Shown: piece after piece, positions 8,762-17,790 of the stretch | Position numbering within the stretch: position 1 is the stretch's first letter | Layout of the letters: each line of letters begins with the position of its first letter | Assembly: GCA_017416685.1 (NCBI GenBank) | Contig: JAFQBN010000001.1 | Location: 23,395-87,394, forward strand | Direction of reading: 5' to 3' | DNA: 64,000 bases | From: Oscillospiraceae bacterium | GTDB lineage: Bacteria > Bacillota > Clostridia > Oscillospirales > Oscillospiraceae | The notes under the pieces: generated by a model | What the model saw: the letters and a program-made list of their open reading frames with translations, nothing else | The model's database searches: none | What the model was told of the DNA's origin: nothing | Made by a program: the position numbers and the translations under genes

Positions 8762-9697
8762 ATGAATATCGCGCCAATTGTCTTGTTTGTGTACAACAGG
8801 CCGAAACACACGGAAGAAGTATTGCGCTCTTTGGCGGCTTGTACCTATGCAAAGGAAGCGTCCCTGTATATATTTTCAGATGCGGCGAAACGGCCTGCCG
8901 CCGCCGAGGCGGTGGAGCAGGTGCGGGACATTATTCAGCACGAAAAATGGACAACTTGCTTCAAACAGGTCACGATTGTCAAGGCCGCGCAGAACAAGGG
9001 GCTGGCAAAATCCGTTATCTCCGGAGTCACGCAGGTGATCAACGAGCATGGTCATGTCATTGTGGTTGAGGATGACAACCGGGTTTCCGAAGACTTTATT
9101 GACTATATGAGTCGGGCGCTGGAGTTCTATCAGAACAACCCTAAAGTCGGCTTTATCGGTGCGTACAAAGTGCCTATTCCCATTCCGAAAGACTACAGGC
9201 ACGATGTGTTCCTTATGGGGCGCGGATCCAGCTATTCTTGGGCCACCTGGAAGGATCGGTGGGATTTGGTGGATTGGGATGTGTCGGATTATGAAACCTT
9301 CCGTAAGGATAAGGCTGCCCGGGTGCATTTTAACGAGTATGGTGAGGATCGTGCGGCTATGTTGGATGCGCAAATGGCCGGCAGCATTGATTCCTGGGCT
9401 ATTCGTTTTGGGTATGCCATGTTTAAAAACAACCGGTACGCAATTCTTCCCGTAAAGACTCGTGTGGAAAATATCGGGTTTGATGGCAGTGGCGTTCATA
9501 ATGTGGCGACTGACACGCGGTTTCTAGTGAAGATTGATTCGGATCTACAGCCAGCGGTTTTTGAGGATGTGAATGTGGATCCGCGGATTAAAAAATCGTT
9601 CGTCCAGCTGTTTAGAGTGCCGCTGAAACTGAAGATTAAGCGGATGCTGAAAAAACGACTCAATTTTGCGCACAAAGGGCGGGGACGCGCATTATGA
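8762..9697 (+). CDS. Glycosyltransferase family 2-like protein
   Basis: A 311-aa GT-A-like glycosyltransferase. It opens with APIVLFVYNRPKHTEEVLRS (residues 4-23), the typical first strand and donor loop of a GT2-related subgroup in capsule loci. HVIVVEDDNRVSEDFIDYM (about 98-116) carries the DxD-like metal/nucleotide-binding acids. SYSWATWKDRWDLVDW (about 157-172) matches the aromatic segment of this subgroup. A GGAGGAATAG ribosome-binding site precedes ATG 8762. The stop overlaps the pyruvyltransferase start by 4 bases. The transferred sugar is unknown. Confidence 0.85.
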   Translation: MNIAPIVLFVYNRPKHTEEVLRSLAACTYAKEASLYIFSDAAKRPAAAEAVEQVRDIIQHEKWTTCFKQVTIVKAAQNKGLAKSVISGVTQVINEHGHVIVVEDDNRVSEDFIDYMSRALEFYQNNPKVGFIGAYKVPIPIPKDYRHDVFLMGRGSSYSWATWKDRWDLVDWDVSDYETFRKDKAARVHFNEYGEDRAAMLDAQMAGSIDSWAIRFGYAMFKNNRYAILPVKTRVENIGFDGSGVHNVATDTRFLVKIDSDLQPAVFEDVNVDPRIKKSFVQLFRVPLKLKIKRMLKKRLNFAHKGRGRAL

Positions 9698-10764
9698 AAA
9701 TCGGAATTATGACATTCCATTGGGCGGCGAATTACGGCGCAGTGTTGCAGTCCTATGCTCTTGCAAAGCATTTGGAGCAAGCTGGTCACGACGTTTGTGA
9801 TATAGATTATCTGCCCCGGCGCAGCATTTGGACACTCCGCTTTTTTGATGTCTACCTTCGGCGATTTGCCAATCTTCAAATGGTGCCTAAATTCAGACGG
9901 TTTCGAAAGCGTTATTTGCGACTGTCGCCAAAAACTTACCACAACTACAAGAATTTGCTGAGCATCCAAAATACATATGATGCTGTGATTGCCGGCAGCG
10001 ACCAAATATGGAACGAAAGCTTCCTTATGACCGCGGAGAAAGAACCCACATTGAGTTATTTTTTGGATTTTCTGCCTGATGATGTGTGTCGGTTGAGCTA
10101 TGCGGCAAGTTTTGGCTCGAATGAGATCCCGGACGGCGTAAAGCGGCACGCGCTGGCAGCCCTTAAAAAATTTGATGCCATCAGCGTTCGGGAAGAGAAT
10201 GCCGCCGAGTTTTTGGCTGACGAGGGGCTGTCGGCTGTGACCGTTTGTGACCCAACCCTGCTTTTGGGGCCGGAGGGGTACAAAACTCTTGTTCAAGGAT
10301 GCTGCGACCAGAAAAAAGTGGCTTTGTTTAACTTTATGTTGCGAAAAGGGAGAAGTAGCTCGGATGACACCGAGAGCTTTTTGAAAAATGAGGTATTCGC
10401 AGAGAAAGCCAATCTTGGGAAAGAAATCTTATCGGTTGAGCAGTGGCTGTGGACACTTAAAAACAGTGATTTCGTCGTTACGGACTCGTTCCACTGTACC
10501 GTATTTGCAATTCTGTTTCACAAGCCGTTTCTAGCCGTCAATGACAAAGATTGTGCTATGAACGCAAGAATTAAAACTTTGACACAAAAATTGGGGTTAG
10601 AGCACCGTGTTGTCGATTGTTTTGATCGGAAGAAGATTTGTGAGATTTTGGAAGATGACAAGTTTGATTGGACTGCAGTGGATCGCAGACGAGAACAGTG
10701 GGCAGCGGAATCTGCGGCATTTTTACGCGAAGCGTTGGCCCAGTGCAATCGGGAGGAGTTATGA
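9694..10764 (+). CDS. Polysaccharide pyruvyl transferase family protein (WcaK-like)
   Basis: A 356-aa member of the polysaccharide pyruvyl transferase family, which puts pyruvate ketals on sugars using PEP. Family features are FHWAANYGAVLQSYALAKHL (residues 8-27), AVIAGSDQIWN (about 96-106) and VVTDSFHCTVFAILFHKPF (about 260-278) with the conserved Ser-Phe-His. It overlaps both the previous gene and the FrhB-like gene by 4 bases. The pairing with an iron-sulfur FrhB-like gene is common in gut Firmicutes and Bacteroidetes polysaccharide loci. The acceptor sugar is unknown. Confidence 0.88.
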   Translation: MKIGIMTFHWAANYGAVLQSYALAKHLEQAGHDVCDIDYLPRRSIWTLRFFDVYLRRFANLQMVPKFRRFRKRYLRLSPKTYHNYKNLLSIQNTYDAVIAGSDQIWNESFLMTAEKEPTLSYFLDFLPDDVCRLSYAASFGSNEIPDGVKRHALAALKKFDAISVREENAAEFLADEGLSAVTVCDPTLLLGPEGYKTLVQGCCDQKKVALFNFMLRKGRSSSDDTESFLKNEVFAEKANLGKEILSVEQWLWTLKNSDFVVTDSFHCTVFAILFHKPFLAVNDKDCAMNARIKTLTQKLGLEHRVVDCFDRKKICEILEDDKFDWTAVDRRREQWAAESAAFLREALAQCNREEL

Positions 10765-11954
10765 AGACGATCATGGAGCTGGAGTCAGCACGCTGTACTG
10801 GTTGTGCAGCTTGTGCCCAGCGTTGCCCCAGAACCTGTATCGAGATGCGGCGGGATGCCGAAGGGTTTTTGTATCCTGTCATTTGCCGGGATAGTTGTGT
10901 GCAGTGTGGTCTGTGTTATTCCGTCTGTCCGGTCATCAACCCACACAACAGTACCCACGCGCCTACCGCCTATGCAGCAAAATGCACGGACGAAGAGATT
11001 CGCGCCAACAGCTCCTCGGGCGGGGCGTTTACGCTCTTGGCGGAATACGTTCTCGACGCAGGCGGAGTGGTGTTTGGCGCGGGGTTTGATGAAACACTCA
11101 ATGTGATACACACGGCAGTGGAAACCAAGACGAGCCTAGGCCGGCTCCGCGGCTCAAAATACGTACAAAGCGATATCGGAACTGCGTACGAACAGGCAAA
11201 ACAATATTTGGACAGTGGGCGAATGGTGTATTTCTCTGGCACGCCATGCCAGATTGAGGGTCTGCTAAACTTTTTGGGGCGTCCCTACGAAAGATTGATT
11301 ACACAGGACCTTGTATGCCACGGCGTCCCATCTCCCATGGTGTGGCGACGGTACTTGCAAGCAATGCAGAAGAAGTATCGTGCCAGCGCAAAAAGAATAA
11401 ATTTCCGCTACAAAGTTCCGAGTTGGCGTAGATATGGTCTGCAGATGGAGTTTTCCGATGGTGGACAACGAGTAAACCCTCGTGCTGACGATTTCTATAT
11501 GCGCAGTTTTTTGGCGGATTTGTGCCTGCGTCCGTCCTGCTATTCATGTGCTTTTAAGAAAATGAATCGGGCCTGTGACTTTACTTTGGCCGATTTTTGG
11601 GGCATTCAAAATTATTTGCCGGAGTTGGACGATGACAAGGGGACCTCTCTTGTGGTTTGCCACACGCCAAAGGCGTTGGCGCTATTTGAAAGAATACAGC
11701 ATCGACTGATTTGTGCGCCCGCATCTCTCTCGGATGCAGTTAAACACAACACGGCTATGATTCAATCCGCACAAAGACCTGCAATGCGTGAAGCATTTAT
11801 GCTGCAGATACAAAAGAAACCTTTTTTTGATGTGGCGCGAAAATTCTGCAAACGGATATCTCTGCCGGAGCGTGCAGCACGAAAAATTTGGCGGACAATT
11901 AAGCGGCTACAGACCGTTGCCTTTAAGAGATTTGGAAATAAGGACAGTAAATGA
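10761..11954 (+). CDS. Coenzyme F420 hydrogenase/dehydrogenase beta-subunit-like Fe-S protein
   Basis: A 397-aa protein with two N-terminal 4Fe-4S ferredoxin motifs, [13 protein letters not shown] (about residues 11-23) and [12 protein letters not shown] (about 44-55). An FrhB-type flavin/Fe-S domain follows, with [19 protein letters not shown] (about 79-97), [15 protein letters not shown] (about 156-170) and [20 protein letters not shown] (about 259-278). ATG 10761 overlaps the pyruvyltransferase stop by 4 bases, with GGAGGAG just upstream; the longer in-frame reading lies inside that gene. It is probably a redox partner modifying a polysaccharide sugar. It is unlikely to use F420 itself, since that cofactor is rare in Clostridia. 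Confidence 0.83.
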   Translation: MKTIMELESARCTGCAACAQRCPRTCIEMRRDAEGFLYPVICRDSCVQCGLCYSVCPVINPHNSTHAPTAYAAKCTDEEIRANSSSGGAFTLLAEYVLDAGGVVFGAGFDETLNVIHTAVETKTSLGRLRGSKYVQSDIGTAYEQAKQYLDSGRMVYFSGTPCQIEGLLNFLGRPYERLITQDLVCHGVPSPMVWRRYLQAMQKKYRASAKRINFRYKVPSWRRYGLQMEFSDGGQRVNPRADDFYMRSFLADLCLRPSCYSCAFKKMNRACDFTLADFWGIQNYLPELDDDKGTSLVVCHTPKALALFERIQHRLICAPASLSDAVKHNTAMIQSAQRPAMREAFMLQIQKKPFFDVARKFCKRISLPERAARKIWRTIKRLQTVAFKRFGNKDSK

Positions 11955-13189
11955 TAGTGGAGGGAAAAGAAGTGAAGAAAACCTGTATCGTCGTGGCCGG
12001 AACGGGCTATGTGGGTCTGTCGATCGCCACGCTGCTTTCCCAAAGCAACAAGGTGATTGCGGTAGATATTCAGCCGGAGCGGGTACAAAGCATCAACAGC
12101 AGGCATTCGCACCTTCGGGATGCTATGATCGAGGAGTATTTCAGCCAGCGGAATCTGGACCTGTACGCCACACTGGATGCCCTCGAGGCGTATAAACAGG
12201 CGGATTTTGTGGTGGTAGCAACACCGACCAACTACGATCCGGAAAAGAACACCTTTGACACTTCGGCGGTGGAGACGGTCCTTCGTGATGTGATTGCAGT
12301 GAATCCCAAGGCGTTTGTTGTGATCAAATCTACTGTGCCGGTAGGGTATACGCAACGAATTTCCCGGGAGTTGAACTGTGACCGCATCATCTTCAGCCCG
12401 GAGTTTTTGCGCGAGGGGTCTGCGCTGTATGACAACCTTTACCCCAGCCGCATCATTGCGGGCTGTGACGTGGAAAATGAGCTGCAAAGGCAGGCGGCAG
12501 AGCGCTTTGCGGGCTTGCTGAAGGATGCTGCCCTGAAGGAGGATGTCCCGGTTCTGATTATGGGTCATACGGAAGCGGAGGCAGTGAAGCTGTTTGCAAA
12601 TACATATTTGGCTCTGCGCGTGAGCTTTTTTAACGAGCTGGACACCTATGCGGAACTGAAGAACTTGTCCACCGCAGATATCATTCACGGTATAGGCCTG
12701 GACCCCCGAATCGGTATGACATACAATAACCCGTCGTTTGGATACGGCGGCTACTGTCTGCCCAAGGATACCAAGCAGCTGCTGGCCAACTACGAAGATG
12801 TGCCAGAAAACCTGATTGCCGCCATCGTAGAGAGCAACCGTACCCGCAAGGACTTTGTGGCCGGACGCATTTTGGCGTTGGCAGCCCAAAACAGCAAGGA
12901 CGATAAAATCGTTGTTGGCGTGTATCGCCTTACGATGAAGGCTAACAGCGATAACTTCCGCCAAAGCAGTGTGCAAGGTGTGATCAGGCGGCTGCGAGCA
13001 CAGGGCGTGACCGTGATCATTTATGAACCAACTTTGGAAGATGGCTCGATGTTCCTTGGAAATCTGGTCGTGAACGACTTGCAGACATTCAAGGAGCAGG
13101 CAGCTGCCATTATTGCAAACCGCAATAACGCGGAGCTGGAGGACTGCAAAGAAAAGGTCTACACGCGGGATCTATACGGAAGAGATTAA
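11951..13189 (+). CDS. ugd: UDP-glucose 6-dehydrogenase
   Basis: A 412-aa nucleotide-sugar dehydrogenase that should oxidise UDP-glucose to UDP-glucuronate with 2 NAD+. The Rossmann motif is [16 protein letters not shown] (about residues 12-27), and the catalytic cysteine sits in [19 protein letters not shown] (about 257-275). [20 protein letters not shown] (about 216-235) is the hinge helix. The length fits bacterial Ugd. Two starts are plausible: ATG 11951 with a 4-base overlap and AGGA upstream, or GTG 11972 preceded by GGAGGG, which begins right before the Rossmann strand. It supplies a uronic acid for the polymer. Confidence 0.9.
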   Translation: MIVEGKEVKKTCIVVAGTGYVGLSIATLLSQSNKVIAVDIQPERVQSINSRHSHLRDAMIEEYFSQRNLDLYATLDALEAYKQADFVVVATPTNYDPEKNTFDTSAVETVLRDVIAVNPKAFVVIKSTVPVGYTQRISRELNCDRIIFSPEFLREGSALYDNLYPSRIIAGCDVENELQRQAAERFAGLLKDAALKEDVPVLIMGHTEAEAVKLFANTYLALRVSFFNELDTYAELKNLSTADIIHGIGLDPRIGMTYNNPSFGYGGYCLPKDTKQLLANYEDVPENLIAAIVESNRTRKDFVAGRILALAAQNSKDDKIVVGVYRLTMKANSDNFRQSSVQGVIRRLRAQGVTVIIYEPTLEDGSMFLGNLVVNDLQTFKEQAAAIIANRNNAELEDCKEKVYTRDLYGRD

Positions 13190-13201
13190 GGGGATAGAGG
13201 T

Positions 13202-14245
13202 ATGTCACTTTTTAAGAATAAAACCCTGATGATCACCGGCGGTACCGGTAGCTTTGGCAACGTGGTACTTAACCGCTTTTTGCAAACGGACATCGGTGAG
13301 ATCCGCATCTTCTCCCGGGATGAGAAGAAGCAGGACGACATGCGCCATGAGTTTCAGGCCAGGATGCCTGAGGTGGCGGAGAAAATCAGCTTCTACATAG
13401 GCGATGTGCGCGATTTGGCCTCCGTGAAGAACGCTATGCACGGGGTGGACTACATTTTCCACGCCGCCGCCCTGAAGCAGGTGCCTTCCTGCGAGTTCTT
13501 CCCCATCGAGGCGGTGAAGACCAACGTCATTGGCACTGAGAACGTGTTGACTGCCGCCATTGATGCCGGCGTGAGCAACATCGTGTGCCTGTCCACCGAC
13601 AAGGCGGCCTATCCCGTCAATGCCATGGGCACCTCCAAGGCTATGATGGAGAAGGTCATTGTGGCCAAGAGCCGCACCGTGGCGCCGGAGAAGACCAAGA
13701 TCTGCTGCACACGCTACGGTAACGTTATGTGCAGCCGGGGCAGCGTCATCCCCCTGTGGATCGACCAGATCCGTGCGGGCAAGCCCATCACCATCACCGA
13801 ACCCTCCATGACCCGGTTCATCATGAGCCTGGACGAGGCGGTGGATCTGGTGCTGTTCGCCTTTGAGAATGGCACATCCGGCGACATTTTGGTGCAGAAG
13901 GCCCCTGCTTGTACCATCGAGACCCTGGCCAAGGCTGTCACCGGTCTGTTCGCCCCCGACCACGAGATCCGTGTCATCGGCATCCGCCACGGTGAGAAGA
14001 TGTACGAGACTCTGCTGACCAACGAGGAGTGCGCCAATGCCATCGACATGGGCCAGTTCTACCGCGTACCCTGCGACAAGCGCGGTCTGAACTACGACAA
14101 GTACTTCAAGGAGGGGGATAAGACCCGCAACACCCTGACTGAGTTCAATTCCAACAACACCGATCTGCTCAATGTGGAGCAGGTACAGGAAAAGCTGCTC
14201 TCCCTGCAGTACATCCGTGACGAGCTGGCCGCATGGAAGAAATGA
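13202..14245 (+). CDS. capE: UDP-N-acetylglucosamine 4,6-dehydratase/5-epimerase (CapE/FnlA-like)
   Basis: A 347-aa extended short-chain dehydrogenase. LMITGGTGSFGNVVLNRFL (residues 9-27) is the NAD(P) loop. The catalytic region CLSTDKAAYPVNAMGTSKAM (about 134-153) has the Asp-Lys of inverting dehydratases in place of the usual SDR Tyr-x3-Lys use, and RHGEKMYETLLT (about 262-273) binds the UDP-sugar. With the CapF-like and CapG-like genes downstream it should make UDP-N-acetyl-L-fucosamine from UDP-GlcNAc. The start is ATG 13202. From here on the genes look markedly GC-richer than the glycosyltransferase block. FlaA1-type activity alone is a possible alternative. Confidence 0.88.
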   Translation: MSLFKNKTLMITGGTGSFGNVVLNRFLQTDIGEIRIFSRDEKKQDDMRHEFQARMPEVAEKISFYIGDVRDLASVKNAMHGVDYIFHAAALKQVPSCEFFPIEAVKTNVIGTENVLTAAIDAGVSNIVCLSTDKAAYPVNAMGTSKAMMEKVIVAKSRTVAPEKTKICCTRYGNVMCSRGSVIPLWIDQIRAGKPITITEPSMTRFIMSLDEAVDLVLFAFENGTSGDILVQKAPACTIETLAKAVTGLFAPDHEIRVIGIRHGEKMYETLLTNEECANAIDMGQFYRVPCDKRGLNYDKYFKEGDKTRNTLTEFNSNNTDLLNVEQVQEKLLSLQYIRDELAAWKK

Positions 14246-15423
14246 TGATGGACGTACAGCAGCGGGGTCTGCTGACCCTTGTGCGCAGTGGCCTGACGGG
14301 TGAAGCGCTGCCTTTGCCGGAGGGGTTTGATTCGGAGCGGGCCTATCCGGAGCTTGTCCGCCATCAGGTGCTGGCTCTGGGCTATCTGGGCGCGGTGAAC
14401 TGCGGACTGTCCAGAAAAGATCCTGTGGTGGGCAAGCTGTTTCAGGCGTACTGCAAAAGCCTGGACCACAGCGAGAAGCAGCAGAAGCTGGTGGAGGCCA
14501 TCTGCGCCGCCTTCGACCGGGCGGGAGTGGATTATATGCCGCTGAAAGGCTGCAATATGAAGGGCCTGTACCCCGCACCGGAGCTGCGTGCCATGGGCGA
14601 CGCGGATATTCTCATTCGGGTAGAGCAGTATGACCGCATCAAGTCCGTGCTGCCGGAGCTGGGGTTTGTGGAAAAGCTGGAGAGTGACCACGAGTTGGTA
14701 TGGCGACACAGCGACCTGATGCTGGAGTTGCATAAGCGGCTCATCCCCTCCTATAACAAGGACTACTACCGTTATTTCGGTGACGGATGGCAGCTGGCGA
14801 CGATAAACAGCGGCACCCGTTGGGCCATGAAGCGGGAAGATGAACTGGTCTATCTGTTCACCCACTTCGCCAAGCATTACCGGGACGGCGGTATTGGCCT
14901 GCGCCATTTGGCCGACCTGTGGGTGTTTCTGCGGGCGTACCCGGAGGTGGACACCAACCATGTCCGCAGTGAACTGGAAACGCTGCAGCTGGTGGAATTT
15001 TACGACAACGTGATGAAAACGGTGAAGGTGTGGTTTGGCGAGGGTGAATGGGACGAGGTGTCCTGTTTCATCATGAACCGAATCTGCGGCAGCGGCGCTT
15101 ACGGGACCAGAGAAGACCATGATGTGTCCGCCGTCGTCAGGGAGGCGGGTACCACCGGGACCATCGCCGGGACGCGCCGCACCCGGGCACTGAGAATGGT
15201 CTTCCTTCCCTATGCCGAAATGAAGAAGAAGCACCCGAGTCTGGATAAGCTGCCTGTGCTGCTGCCTGTATTCTGGGTGGCGCGGATATTCAAGGTGCTG
15301 CTGTTCCGGCGCGATCAACTGAAAAGAACCACACATCAGTTCCGTACCGCCAGCACCCGGGCAGCCAGCCAATACCGGCAGGAACTGGACTACGTAGGAC
15401 TTAAGTTTGATTTTGAGGAGTGA
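14233..15423 (+). CDS. NTP_transf_5 family nucleotidyltransferase-like protein, copy 1
   Basis: A 396-aa soluble protein of the uncharacterised nucleotidyltransferase family often seen in capsule and peptide loci. The core AGVDYMPLKGCNMKGLYPAP (about residues 97-116) is followed by ELRAMGDADILIRVEQYD (about 117-134), whose DADI acids match the nucleotidyltransferase metal site. LMLELHKRLIP (about 160-170) supplies a further acid. The rest is helical. ATG 14233 overlaps the CapE stop by 13 bases. A paralogue with the same core lies at 17790. The family role is unknown; I infer transfer of NMP or a phosphorylated group during polysaccharide modification. Confidence 0.8.
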   Translation: MEEMMMDVQQRGLLTLVRSGLTGEALPLPEGFDSERAYPELVRHQVLALGYLGAVNCGLSRKDPVVGKLFQAYCKSLDHSEKQQKLVEAICAAFDRAGVDYMPLKGCNMKGLYPAPELRAMGDADILIRVEQYDRIKSVLPELGFVEKLESDHELVWRHSDLMLELHKRLIPSYNKDYYRYFGDGWQLATINSGTRWAMKREDELVYLFTHFAKHYRDGGIGLRHLADLWVFLRAYPEVDTNHVRSELETLQLVEFYDNVMKTVKVWFGEGEWDEVSCFIMNRICGSGAYGTREDHDVSAVVREAGTTGTIAGTRRTRALRMVFLPYAEMKKKHPSLDKLPVLLPVFWVARIFKVLLFRRDQLKRTTHQFRTASTRAASQYRQELDYVGLKFDFEE

Positions 15424-15427
15424 TCCT

Positions 15428-16627
15428 GTGAACATCCTCGTAACAGGAGCAAAAGGTTTCGTGGGCCGCAATCTGGTGGAGAGTCTGAAAACCATCCGGG
15501 ACGGCAAGAACCGCACCACCGGCCTTGTTGTGGACGAAATTTACGAATACGACATCGACACAGACCCGGCCCTGCTGCCGGGGTACTGCCAAAAGGCGGA
15601 CTTCGTATTCAATCTGGCGGGGGTAAACCGACCTCAGAACCCGGAGGAGTTCATGCAGGGCAACTTCGGCTTTGCATCCACCCTGCTGGACACCCTGAAG
15701 GCCTGCGGAAATACCTGCCCGGTGATGATCTCATCTTCCATTCAGGCCACCTGCATCGGCCGCTATGACAGCGACTACGGCAGAAGCAAAAAAGCGGGGG
15801 AAGAGCTGGTCTTTACCTACGGCGAGGAAACCGGGGCGAAGGTGCTGGTGTACCGATTCCCCAATCTGTTCGGTAAGTGGTGCCGGCCCAACTACAACTC
15901 CGCCGTGGCCACCTTCTGCCACAACACCGCCAACGACCTGCCCATCACGGTCAGCGATCCGGCGGTGCAGCTGGAGCTTTTGTACATCGACGATCTGGTG
16001 GACGAGATGCTCTGCGCCCTTGCGGGCGGGGAACACCGCTGTGAATTTGACGGCATCGACACCGTGCTGACCGACTCCGGCCGCTACTGCGCCGCACCCG
16101 TCACCCACAAGGTGACCCTGGGCGAGATCGTGGAGCTGCTTGAAATGTTCAAGGCCCAGTCTGCCACCCTGCTGATGCCCGAAATCCCCGCCGGCAGCTT
16201 TGCCAAGAAGCTCTACTCCACCTATCTGAGCTACCTGCCAAGGGAAAAAGCGGCCTTTCCCCTGAAGATGAATGTGGATGACCGGGGCAGCTTTACGGAA
16301 CTGCTGAAAACCGCAAACTGCGGTCAGTTCTCCGTGAATATCAGCAAACCCGGCATCACCAAGGGGCAGCACTGGCACCACACCAAATGGGAGTTCTTTG
16401 TGGTGGTGTCCGGCCACGCCCTGATCCAGCAGCGGAAGATCGGCAGCGACGAGGTGCTGAACTTTGAGGTGTCCGGCAAGAAGATACAGGCGGTCCACAT
16501 GCTGCCCGGCTACACCCACAACATTATCAATCTGTCCGATACCGAGGACTTGGTGACGGTCATGTGGGCCAACGAGCAGTTCGACCCCGACCGTCCGGAT
16601 ACATTCTTTGAGAAAGTGGAGGATTAA
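15428..16627 (+). CDS. capF: UDP-sugar epimerase/reductase with C-terminal cupin (CapF/FnlB-like)
   Basis: A 399-aa bifunctional-type enzyme. The N-terminal SDR domain starts NILVTGAKGFVGRNLVESL (residues 2-20). The C-terminal cupin carries SKPGITKGQHWHHTKWEFFV (about 311-330), whose His-x-His and Glu bind zinc. In Staphylococcus CapF the cupin epimerises C3 and the SDR domain reduces C4, giving UDP-6-deoxy-L-talosamine-type sugar. I chose GTG 15428, with GAGGAG at 15415-15420; longer readings enter the previous gene. It lies between CapE and CapG homologues, which strongly supports the UDP-L-FucNAc pathway. Confidence 0.88.
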   Translation: MNILVTGAKGFVGRNLVESLKTIRDGKNRTTGLVVDEIYEYDIDTDPALLPGYCQKADFVFNLAGVNRPQNPEEFMQGNFGFASTLLDTLKACGNTCPVMISSSIQATCIGRYDSDYGRSKKAGEELVFTYGEETGAKVLVYRFPNLFGKWCRPNYNSAVATFCHNTANDLPITVSDPAVQLELLYIDDLVDEMLCALAGGEHRCEFDGIDTVLTDSGRYCAAPVTHKVTLGEIVELLEMFKAQSATLLMPEIPAGSFAKKLYSTYLSYLPREKAAFPLKMNVDDRGSFTELLKTANCGQFSVNISKPGITKGQHWHHTKWEFFVVVSGHALIQQRKIGSDEVLNFEVSGKKIQAVHMLPGYTHNIINLSDTEDLVTVMWANEQFDPDRPDTFFEKVED

Positions 16628-16629
16628 CT

Positions 16630-17790
16630 ATGGCTTCCTTCAAAAACAACGGCAAGCTGAAGCTGCTGATTATTGTAGGCACCCGGCCGGAGATCATCCG
16701 GCTGGCGGCGGTCATCACCAAGTGCCGCAAGTATTTTGACACCATTCTGGCCCACACGGGGCAGAACTATGACTACAACCTCAACGGCGTATTCTTCCGT
16801 GATTTGCAGCTGGAAGACCCCGACGTATATCTGGATGCCGTGGGCAAGGATCTGGGCGAAACTATGGGCAACATCATCGCCAAGAGCTACGAACTGATGG
16901 CGGACATCAAACCTGACGCCGTTTTGGTGCTGGGCGATACCAATTCCTGCCTGTCCGTCATCGGCGCCAAACGCCTGCACATCCCCATCTTCCACATGGA
17001 GGCGGGCAACCGCTGCAAGGACGAGTGCCTGCCTGAGGAGACCAACCGCCGCATTGTGGACATCATCTCGGACGTGAATATGTGCTATTCCGAGCATGCC
17101 CGCCGCTATCTGGCCGACTGCGGGCTGCCGAAGGAGCGCACCTACGTCACCGGCTCTCCCATGGCGGAGGTGCTGCACAACAACCTCGCCCAGATCGAGG
17201 CCAGCGACATTCACGCCCGGCTGGGCCTTGAAAAGGGCAAGTACATCCTGCTCTCCGCCCACCGGGAGGAGAACATCGACACCGAGAAGAACTTTACCAG
17301 CCTGTTTACCGCCATCAACAAGATGGCCGAAGTTTACGACATGCCCATTCTGTATTCCTGCCATCCCCGCAGCCGCAACCGCCTGCAGGCCAGCGGCTTC
17401 GAGTTGGACAAGCGGGTCATTCAGCATGAGCCTTTGGGTTTCCATGACTATAACTGCCTGCAGATGAACGCCTTTGCGGTGGTGTCGGACAGCGGCACGC
17501 TGCCCGAGGAGTCCAGCTTCTTCACCTCTATCGGCAAGAGCTTTCCTGCAGTGTGCATCCGCACTTCCACCGAGCGGCCCGAGGCCCTGGATAAGGGCTG
17601 CTTCGTGCTGGCGGGTATCGACGGCGACAGCCTGCTGCAGGCGGTGGCTACCGCCGTGGAGATGAACAACAACGGCGACCATGGTATCCCCGTGCCTGAC
17701 TATGTGGAGGAGAACGTGTCCACCAAGGTGGTCAAGCTCATTCAGTCCTACACCGGCGTGGTCAACAAGATGGTGTGGAGAAAGTTCTGA
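16630..17790 (+). CDS. capG: UDP-N-acetylglucosamine 2-epimerase family, CapG/FnlC-like
   Basis: A 386-aa non-hydrolysing UDP-GlcNAc 2-epimerase family enzyme. Motifs are IVGTRPEIIRLAAVITKC (about residues 17-34), FHMEAGNRCKDECLPEETNR (about 121-140) and SDSGTLPEESSFF (about 286-298). The HMEAGNRC form is typical of the FnlC/CapG branch that converts the CapF product to UDP-N-acetyl-L-fucosamine, rather than classical WecB. It starts 2 bases after CapF. Its last codons overlap the second nucleotidyltransferase gene by one base (TGATG). Confidence 0.9.
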   Translation: MASFKNNGKLKLLIIVGTRPEIIRLAAVITKCRKYFDTILAHTGQNYDYNLNGVFFRDLQLEDPDVYLDAVGKDLGETMGNIIAKSYELMADIKPDAVLVLGDTNSCLSVIGAKRLHIPIFHMEAGNRCKDECLPEETNRRIVDIISDVNMCYSEHARRYLADCGLPKERTYVTGSPMAEVLHNNLAQIEASDIHARLGLEKGKYILLSAHREENIDTEKNFTSLFTAINKMAEVYDMPILYSCHPRSRNRLQASGFELDKRVIQHEPLGFHDYNCLQMNAFAVVSDSGTLPEESSFFTSIGKSFPAVCIRTSTERPEALDKGCFVLAGIDGDSLLQAVATAVEMNNNGDHGIPVPDYVEENVSTKVVKLIQSYTGVVNKMVWRKF

